Below are positions 55,415 to 64,000 of a stretch of 64,000 nt of DNA, one piece after another. Source of the stretch: Clusia tigrina (Eukaryota; Arthropoda; Insecta; Diptera; Clusiidae); the NCBI GenBank assembly GCA_920105625.2, contig OV050030.1, positions 114,310,814 to 114,374,813 on the forward strand, written 5' to 3'. How positions within the stretch are numbered: the first letter of the stretch is position 1; each line of letters opens with the position of its first letter. A program made the translations under genes and the position numbers. Below the pieces are notes generated by a model. That model was not told where the DNA came from. It did not search any database and saw nothing but the letters and a program-made list of their open reading frames with translations.

Positions 55415-55916
55415 TGTTGTGAGTTAGAATCAAGCTACCTACGAGTAGTTGACCCACAGCACCGACTCGTAATAGATGCCACACATTCTGTGTGATTAGC
55501 ACGTGTTAAAGTTATTTAAGTGAAGCATATACTTTTAGGGTCTAAGTATTTTAAATTAATATTATCTGTGTAATATTTATTATGTAAACTTTTAGGTTGT
55601 TATAGTTCCGCAGTCGAGCCGACGAAGGGCATTGTAATTTATAATGTACCGTCGATACTTTTACAGTAGGTCAGTTGGCTTGACCAAATGACACCAATTA
55701 ACAGGTGCGAAACTGGAACACCAGAAAGGTCAGTTCACAGACTGAGATTACTGTTGGGAAATAGTATATAAGAAATAGTATTTTAAGAATAAATCGGCTT
55801 AATATCTTTGAATCTGACAGTGACTTAGTGTTTTATTTCAAAGAGTGATTTAGTGTTTTCAGCCACGCGCGCACAGCAGAAGGACGTCCCCCGTTAACCA
55901 AACACGGACCCCAACA
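55415..55916 (+). repeat. LTR shared by gypsy units 1 and 2
   Basis: TGTTGTGAG...CCCCAACA, 502 bp, preceded by the polypurine tract of unit 1 and followed after TTT by the primer site of unit 2 (55920). It is therefore 3' LTR of one unit and 5' LTR of the next. It is closer to the solo LTR at 3887 than to the LTRs of the young element. Confidence 0.9.
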
Positions 55917-56544
55917 TTTTGGCGCAGCCGGTCTTAAGGACCTACAGGAGGAATCCCAAGGCAAGGAACAACTCGGAAGCAGTGAAGCATCCTGCAACGA
56001 ATTCGAAGGATCCTAGGAATAAGATGCCAACGTGTAAAATAATGGTGAGTAGAGTGTATAGTAGCGTAATTTTAGTAGATACTTCTGCGACCCTGAAGGC
56101 GCCGTAGCGCTGGTCAAAGAAGTCGCAACCTATAGGCGGATATATGGACTCAAATTTCCGGGGATGAATCAAGACACTTTTGCCTGTAAATCCAATTTCG
56201 GTTTTTACAAACATATGGCCTTTTCTATGGATTTTTGGGAGTATTAAAGATGGTGAGAGGAAATCAAAGAGCATCTGTGAGGAAGTCAAGGACCAAATTG
56301 CACTGATGGAAGGACTTAATGGACGCCGGTAGACAGCGGACATGGAACTTGTGATGGAAGTTAAGTAAAGAAATATTAAGATAGAATTTACGATGGAATC
56401 TTTTTTAATAAATTTGTATTTATCATTAAGTAAGATGAAATAAAAAAATTGGGATAAGTTAATAACAAGTTTTAACAATTATTGGCTTTTATTTGTAAAT
56501 TATTTTGGTAATGGGGATACGCCAGCTGTTCGGTCATTTGGGAT

Positions 56545-58747
56545 ATGACGAAGGAAGCGGAAGGATTACTCCTGATGCAGAAGCAAATTGGCGAAGCGAT
56601 TGAAAAAGTGGTCCGTAGCTTTAAGAAAGACGGCAGGTTACGAAAGGACAACGTGTATTACCGCAAGCGAATATCACAGTTGCAAAATCTGGGAAGAGAG
56701 TTCAACAATAAGCACGGACTGTTGTTGCCTCACGCAGTTGAGTACGGCAAAGGAAAATATTTTGCGGAAAATTATGCAGACTACATAAATAGTGTGATCA
56801 ACGAATGGGCAGATACATTTTGTTCTGAATTAGAGGGACTAGGACAAGAGATTGTGAGTTTGGTTTCGCCAGACGAGGAAATAAGGAACAGATTGAAATC
56901 AATACAGTCAGAGGTGAAACTGTTTACTGGGAAAATAGTTGACCAGTTCGAAGCGAGTACGAGCAGGGAAGAAGCTCAGGAATTGTGGAAGCAGGAGAAT
57001 ATCGGAGGAGCTGTGTCACCATTAGAAGTAGCGGGAGAATAAGGTAAAGGAGCTTTCTAAGAGATTGACGGAAACAGAGGAAGCAGCATCGCTTTTGGAA
57101 AAGAGTGTGCGGAATTGAAAAGAGGACGGGCTTCCAATAGTACCTCACTGAATAGGGAGAGATCAAAATCAGCATCGGCTGGATTTACGCAGACAGTATT
57201 GACATTGCCTCCGGAAGTAAGTTGGCCGGAATATTTAACACCAGAAGGGATAAGCCGCATGGTAAAGCCAAAATTAGTATTTAATTAAGAAAGGCAAGAG
57301 GAATTTTTGTTTGGCGCATCTGAAATCGGTGTCGAGCCCTTATCTCCGGGAAGTCCGATAAATAAGAAAAATCAGGGATATCCGCCAAAGGAGCCGGAAG
57401 CAGTAACAGTGCAGCAAAGTCCCGATACTGTGGACAGTATTTCGCCTGGACGAACAAACGATCGAAGACTAATTAGTTTGAGTCCGTCACTGGCCAACTA
57501 CCTTTCAAATCCGGGAGAAGCAATCTGGAAAAATCCCATGAAGATAACTTTCGAATTTTACCAGCCATAAGCAAAATAAAAATAAGAAAAATGGGCATTC
57601 TGGAAGTTGCTCATGCGGTGGAGAAGTTGCTGCCCATGTTCTCAGGAGTCGAGTTGTATGATCTGAGAACTGAGATCAGGCGCTTCAAAGCAGGTTGTGA
57701 GCTAGCACAAGTCTTCCGGAAGCGGGCGGGGAACACTTAATAAAGTGTATTAGGCAAAGAACCACAGGTGATGCGTTTGATTTACTGGTGCATAGCTCGG
57801 TAAGCACCCTGGCAGAATTATATGCACTTTTGGATCGGACATATTTAAAACAAAAGTCGTATGACTGTCTCGTTCGGGAAATTCAGGAATCAACTCAGAA
57901 ACCCGGGGAAAAATTGAGAGTCTGGGGACGAAGGCTCTAGTCTCTGGGGAACGCTGCTGAGACGGAAGCCAACATGGCAATTTCCGGAAAACGTTGCATC
58001 ATACAAGGCTCAAGTAGAACGGACTATGATTTCTGTGGACAAGGCAGGCCTGATAAATAAGGACTTACCTAATTATACTCTTACTCTCACGCCGAGGAGT
58101 ATGGCAGATCTAGTGAAAGCGGTCTCGTCCGCTGAAGCAGCAATACAACAACGAACGACAACAGGTGGAATCTGCTGGACGAATGCTCCTGCAGAGATAG
58201 GAACAGTACAGCAGCAAAACAGAAGTGGAGTCGGTAGATTGATGGGCCAATTTCCGCAACAAAGAGACCAGGGATTCCCAGTCGAGAGATTCCAGCCAAG
58301 AAAACCCGTTTGCTCATTCTGCCATAAACCAGGCCATACAAAGGTCGAGTGCATTACACGCAAAAACACGCCCTACTGTGTGGAGTGCCAAACATATGGT
58401 CATGAGGCAACTAGACAGTGCCAAGGAGATACAGAATGGAATCAGAGTAGAAGGCAGCCAGCTACGAGGCGCCCGGATCCACCCTTGAGGGACAACAGGG
58501 GTAACTTCAGTAGTCCCCGAGTTAATTCAACTGAAGGAATTAACCAAGGAAGTAATTTTCAAAATTTGGAGTGGTCAGCACCGACCAAATTGGAATTCCA
58601 GAAGTGAACCAAGGATAGGCAATTACATACAGGGGTTGAGATGCTTCTCATGTGGACGAATGGGAGATCGGGCAGTGGAATGCAGGGATATACAATCCCA
58701 ACAAAGGAACCAGGGAAACTTCCAGCGGCCCAGTCGAGGCCAGTAGA
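56545..58747 (+). pseudogene. Gypsy gag, unit 2, broken
   Basis: The first 165 codons from the ATG at 56545 match the young gag closely. The frame then breaks near 57038, where about 90 bases are missing, and again at about 57285, 57570, 57715 and 58610. Knuckles CSFCHKPGHTKVEC and CVECQTYGHEATRQC survive near 58310-58410; the third (CFSCGRMGDRAVEC-like) has lost its His. The GGGAAAC heptamer is kept near 58715. Confidence 0.85.
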
Positions 58748-61700
58748 CTGGAAAGCCAAAAGAAAGGAACTAATAATTAGGCCGGAAGTGCGTGTGAGTA
58801 GTAATGTAGAAACTACAGTCCAGGAAAAGGAGGAGCAAGAGCCTCTCCAATATCATGAAGAGTTAGGAAGTGGATACGCGTCCATCTAATAGGACACAGT
58901 GAAGTTAAGGGCAAGAGTTTTAGAGTGCACGCAGTACAAGTGGATAGGAAAGGTATCCCGGCTGATGGGATAATTTGCCACGATAATCTTTGGGGCCGCA
59001 CCATACTGGATGCGCTCGAGAAACAGTTATCAATCTATGATAATAATAAGAATAGAATCCTTACTCTTCCATTAATGTCATGGCAGGAAGGAACCGTGAA
59101 TAGGGTTAAGAATTGTATAGAGGTAGTAAATGCAAGGTCAACCAGAGTAGTTACTATGCATGTAAATACTAGACTTAGGACTGTTCTTTTGCACAAGCAG
59201 CAGCTAGCGGAGGGCGTATATATGGGAGAAACCATAACGCACGTTGACAAGTGCAAGGTGTACGCTTGCGTACTCAACGCATCGGAAAAGGACTACCTGA
59301 TGGATGAGGATTTTAGGCCAAAGTTCACTAGTTACGATAATTTTAAGGAACCGAATTATAGTTCGATAAATCAGATTAAACAAGTTGATATAAGAGAAAG
59401 AATGGAGAGAGTGCTAGAATCACTGTCGTTAGACCCAAGCGTAAATTCAGAAGAGAAGGTATCAATAGAAGCCATTTGTACGTCATTCCATGACATATTT
59501 TTGCTGGAAGGAGACCAACTGACTTCTACACCAGAGGTAGAGCATGAAATACCTACTAGAGTGGATCAACCACCAATTAACCAGAAACAGTATAGATTGC
59601 CACAAGCTCACAAAGATGAGGTAAACAGGCAAGTAGAAGGAATGATAAAGGATAACATAATTTCACCGAGTATCTCGCCTTGGAACTCACCAATAATTTT
59701 GGTACCAAAGAAGGGAGGTGCTCAAGGTCAGAAGAAGTGGAGAATGGTCGTCGATTTTAGGAAATTGAACGACGTCATTATCAAGCAAGTGTTCCCGATT
59801 CCAAGGATAGAAGAAATTCTGGATCAATTGGGGCATAGTCGATATTTTTATATGCTTGATTTAGTTAGTGGCTACCACCAAGTTCTGGTGGATACCCAAG
59901 ATAAGCAGAAAACCGCGTTCAGCACCGGTTTAGGGCATTGTGAGTTTAACAGAATGCCGTTTGGATTAACAGGAGCACCGGCTACGTTCCAACGGTTGAT
60001 GTGCTAACAGTCTTGCAAGCGTTAGATTGTTTTGTGTATCTGGATTATATTGTAATTTATGTGAAGAACTTGCAACAGCATTCGCAACGCTTTTGCAAGG
60101 TGCTCCAGAAATTACGAGAACATAATTTGAAATTGAACACGGAGAAGTGTCAATTTTTGCGAAGAGAAGTGGTTTTTTCAGGCCATCGTTTCTCAGAAGC
60201 AGGAGCACTGCCTGACCCGCAGAAGTTGGAATGCGGTAAAAATTTAGCAATTCCGAGAAATAGAAAGGAAGTGCAAGCATTCCTAGGACTGGTGAACTAT
60301 TATTGAAAGTTCGTGGAAGGACTAGCCGGAATTGCGTGGCCACTGAATAAGTTGCTACGAAAAGAAGCAAAATTCGAATGGACAGAGAGATGTCAGCAAG
60401 CATTCGAGAGGCTAAAGGAGATAATTAGCTCACCACCGATTTTGGCGTACCCCGACTTTGAGCAAACTTTTTTGTTGACCACTGATGCTAGCAATGAAGC
60501 TTTAGGGGCAGTATTGTCACAAGGGGAAGTCGGTAATGACCGACCAATAGCAATCGCAAGCAGGGCCCTTAGCGATACGGAGAAAAGATACTTGACAATA
60601 GAGAAGGAATTCCTTGCCATAGTATGGGCTACGAAGAATTTTAGGGCATATCTGCTAGGGCGCATTTAAGATATATACTGATCACCAGCCATTGAGAGGC
60701 ATAGCCAATTTGAAAGACCAAACGTCTAGGCTAGCCAGGTTCAGACACAAGTTGTCTGAGTATGATTTTGAAATCATATACAAACCTGGGAAGAAGAATC
60801 TGAATGCGAAAGCACTCAGCAGAACGAGGGCCAAAATATGTCAGATAAGGAGAAGGCCGAGAGAATGCAAGAAAATAAAATTGATGCAACAAGAAATGTT
60901 AGCAATGCGGGTGACGATGCCAATTAACAAAGAGCCAGTAGTGTGGAATGGCTGGAGGATATAAACGATATCCAGGCTGTGTTAAAGTTTTTCCATGATT
61001 CACCTCTAGGTGGACACCAGGGATTCTGGAAAACTCATGACAGAATTAGACGAGAATACGGATGGAAAGGTTTGCTCAGAGACATAAAAAAGTATGTAAA
61101 GAGTTGTCCAAAATGTCAGGCCAACAAAAGTTCAAGGCTGACAAAGATGCCAATGGTGTTAACTGACACACCAAAACAACCATTTGATAAAGTTCACATG
61201 GATATTGTACGTATTCTACCTGAGACAGTTTCAGGAAACAAGTACATATTGAAGTTCCAAGATGATTTCTCAAAGTATATGGCGTGCGTGGCAAAGCATT
61301 CTTTGATGAAATTATAGCACGATACAACACACCTAAGGTTTTCATAACCGACAATGGTTCCAATTTTGTATCGAAATTATTGTCAGAAACTTGTAAATTG
61401 CTGGGAATCAAGAAGTTGCACATAACACCACAGGCGAATGGCTCATTGGAGCATAGTCATCGACCTCTGGCCGAGTACTTTCGCAGTTTGCCAAAGACGC
61501 CGGCTCGGATTGGGATCAATGGTTGACCACTGCAATGCATGTACACAACAATACTGTGCATGTATCAACGAAGCAAACTCCGTTTAGGATGCTCTACGGG
61601 TTTGATTTCAATATGCCAGCAAATCTGAAGCGCAAATGTGCGCCAGTGTACAATGCTGATGATCCCAATAAAGTGCAAAAGTACCAGCTACAGCGAGCGC

Positions 61701-61990
61701 ACGAGTTGTTCGGAGAAAACCAGGATTGTGCTAAACGAGTACCCAAGGAAGCCTATAACAAGGTACTAAACCGAGTAGTTTTGCATGTGGGTGACCAAGT
61801 ATTAATGAAGTATTAATGAAGAATCAGGCTAGGAGGAACATGTTCTCACCTGTTTGGATAGGTCTGTATGTAGTAGCAGAGATCCGCAGCCCAGTTACAA
61901 CAGTCGTAACAATTAAGGGCAAGAATAAAAATCTACATAATAATTTATTGAAATTGTTCTACATTAGACCACACAACTAAAGACATGTGT
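58748..61990 (+). pseudogene. Gypsy pol, unit 2, broken
   Basis: Two deletions near 58856 and 58887 remove the protease catalytic region. From 58925 a 360-codon frame covers the end of protease to RT (WRMVVDFRKLND kept). Breaks follow at about 60005 (loss of a few codons at LMNHVL), a YLDY for YLDD change near 60045 that destroys the RT active site, TGA near 60304, and frame changes near 60665, 60930 and 61290. Integrase keeps H-H-C-C and TDNGSNF, but lacks about 30 bases before it and has lost PYH before PQANGS. The end at about 61800 has a 12-base duplication and TAA. Confidence 0.88.
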
Positions 61991-63012
61991 TAACAGTGTT
62001 TTACAAATGTAAACACAAGAATAACAACGTAAACATGTACGTGTGTATATCAAATAACACAAACAGCTCAGATTTTCAAAGTCAATGCCGTCAGATATAA
62101 TAATTTGTTGAAATTATTCCATACAAGGCCACACAATTAGAGACATGTGCTGGCAGTGTTTTCCAAGTGTAAACACGAAAAAAACAACGTAAACAAACTG
62201 ATACCGCTTAAGTATATCAAATAGCACGGTTCTGACATTCAAAGTCAAGGCAAACAGAAATGTGCCAATTAAACTCGGGCGAGTATAATTGACGTAAGAA
62301 AAATATGCTTATTAAGCACTATGGCCGAACGAAGCACAGTAGAGGAAAATATATTAAATAATAAGAAACGGGTTCATTGGACACAATTTAAAAAATAAAA
62401 TTATAAGACAGTCGTGGGTAAGTAATTTAAACTAAACGTAGAATATATGCACACATACATACGGCAGTTAATGAAATGTAATACGATGCGTAAGCAGTAA
62501 CGCCGGCACCGTTGGTTAAGTAGGAATATATGTACTCGTATGTAGCTGTATAATGTACAGAATGAATTTACGAATGTATATTTAAGCAAGTAAGTAATTT
62601 TGTTAATAGGAATGGGTATTGACATATAAGTAAGTATATATGGACATATGATTAGGAATTGGGAATTTGCAGATACAGCAGCTGGCTATATGCAAATATA
62701 CAAAGGTTTTTACTGTTTATTGATTAGTTTAATTTAATTAAAATTTTTAATTAGGGTATGGAAAATTGAAGAAATGTATATGTTGAGATACAAAAAAAAT
62801 GTATAGGTTAGTTGGGAAAATAACGTTAGCAATTAATTCTAAGTAATTTAAAGCGCCTCGAATGTATGTATGTAGCCATATACGAGCCAATTACAGGGTG
62901 GAAAATACAATCGTTAATGGATATATACATACCAGGTTATACTTACATTTAAAGTCAATAAAATGAGTGAATGCGATGAAAAATATAGTCATGCAATGGA
63001 CAAAGTTTTGAC
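61991..63012 (+). other. Gypsy 3' region of unit 2
   Basis: This is a direct repeat of 51046-52066 at an offset of about 10,946, nearly identical. It is non-coding and includes the diverged second copy of the pol-tail duplication. Confidence 0.8.
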
Positions 63013-64000
63013 ATGGCCTAAAGCCACACATAGACCGATTGGTCCCTAGCGATACCAGATGAGGTCTGACCTTTATGCAGATTTCCAGTAGACATCTCGT
63101 AGGATGTCAACGCTTTTCGTGAATTTAAGCAGTGCTGTCAGCTCCATTCCTGAGATGGCTTCCAATCTCACAAATTGTGGGACTCCTAAGCATTTTAAGC
63201 ACGTTTTTGATAACGCAGGACATATTCAAGGAGATATTCTAGAGTTTCTCTTACTCCCACCTCTTTACACTTCCTACATTCGTCATTGTCCGTAATTCCT
63301 ATCTTGTGTGCATGTACCGCCAATAAATTATGGCCTGTCATTATACCTATGATAGTTCTGCAGTCTTTTCGTGAGAGCGCGAGTATAAATATCGTTGACC
63401 TTACACATAACTTCTGCAATTATGCAGGTGTTTAAACTGTGACACCTTGCTTTCACCTGCCTACTCATGTGTCCGTCCCTTTCATTGAATAGTTCTTTAA
63501 GGGGTTTCTCTATGTCGTTTTCCGGTTCAAGTGGTAAGTAGACAGCGTTCTTTGCAATCTCATCTGCTATTTCATTCCCTTCTATGTTCTTATGACCAGG
63601 TACCCCATAGATATGCAGTCTTCTATTTGAAACTAGCCTATCTATGGCTTCCCTGCTCTGTAGGACATTTTTGGATTTTATGCTATATGAGTTAATCGCC
63701 TTTATCGCTGCCTGGCTGTCCACGTATATGTTTATTTTTGAGTCATTTCCTGTCTTGGTGTATGCTAGCTCTGCGGCTTTCCTGACAGCGAAGACTTCCG
63801 CTTGAAAGATACTGCTCTGGTCAGTCAGCTTTATAGGCTGCCTAATTCCCAACTCTGAGCAGTAGATACCCGCTCCCACACCATCCATCGTTTTTGAGCC
63901 TCTTTCCCAATTAAAACGTGGAGTCATGTAATCAGTGCTGCACAAACCCCTACTGCCTATTGAGCTATACCCGAAGGTTCTGTATGTGAATTCTCCCGTA
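63013..64000 (-). pseudogene. LOA/I-type fragment of unit 2, cut by window end
   Basis: Repeats 52067-53053 nearly base for base: the 3' UTR, the C-terminal Cys motif (63419-63195) and RNase H (63945-63328, with YVDSQAAIKAI instead of YVDSQVAIKAI). The RT part lies beyond the window. Confidence 0.88.

Larger units (their letters stand above)
55917..64000 (+). mobile_element. Decayed gypsy unit 2, runs off the window
   Basis: Primer site, leader with the conserved ATG and GTGAGT (56023-56050) but lacking about 390 bases of the young element's leader, gag and pol pseudogenes, 3' region, then the same LOA/I-type insertion as unit 1, cut at 64000. Both units carry the 12-base duplication AAGTATTAATG/AAGTATTAATG near the pol end, absent from the young element. 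Confidence 0.88.

Overview
This window is eukaryotic, insect-type repetitive DNA. I see no host gene, rRNA, intact tRNA gene or CRISPR array. Almost every coding signal belongs to a transposable element: R1-clade, LOA-like and Jockey-clade non-LTR elements, BEL/Pao elements with an env-like gene, Ty3/gypsy and Ty1/copia elements, and mellifera-type and DD41D mariners. Together with abundant TG, TA and TATATG microsatellites, this mix fits heterochromatin or a TE-rich arm of a higher fly. A tephritid is possible but is inference from the element families only.

Layout. 1-5451: a decayed R1-clade element on the minus strand lies inside an (AC)n tract, with the 5' end of a second related element head to tail beyond its poly(A). 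A solo gypsy LTR splits its ORF1. 5452-8400: AT-rich DNA with small tandem repeats and an LTR-like promoter region. 8384-9263: a scrambled inverted-repeat block and a probable tRNA-derived SINE. 9284-10150: two inverted halves of a mariner gene around a gag zinc-finger fragment. 10198-20048: a minus-strand BEL/Pao head-to-tail array sharing one LTR. 20199-23035: TA microsatellites carrying a solo LTR, a Jockey-clade fragment and a mellifera-type mariner fragment. 23036-30187: a second minus-strand LTR array in which each internal region codes for gag and protease but shows no reverse transcriptase or integrase. 30278-31213: a DD41D mariner. 31301-42222: a full-length, young Ty3/gypsy element with open gag and pol. 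42286-43214: a second DD41D-type mariner. 43495-50766: fragments of copia, LOA-like, BEL and Jockey-clade elements. 50767-64000: a third tandem LTR array, made of two decayed relatives of the young gypsy element about 10.95 kb apart, both carrying the same non-LTR insertion.

How the parts relate. The most striking regularity is that three unrelated LTR families are each present as head-to-tail units sharing a single LTR. In two of them inactivating changes are shared by both units, so the duplication came after decay. This points to unequal recombination or array re-integration at this locus rather than separate insertions. The one element that looks potentially active is the gypsy copy at 31301-42222. 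Its two LTRs differ at 2 of 469 positions by eye, it has an ATAT target duplication, open gag and pol, a textbook -1 frameshift heptamer (GGGAAAC) at the gag-pol junction, and a 2.9 kb 3' region with a small uncharacterised ORF and a conserved leader splice-donor-like site. All family assignments come from reading motifs. No database search was possible.
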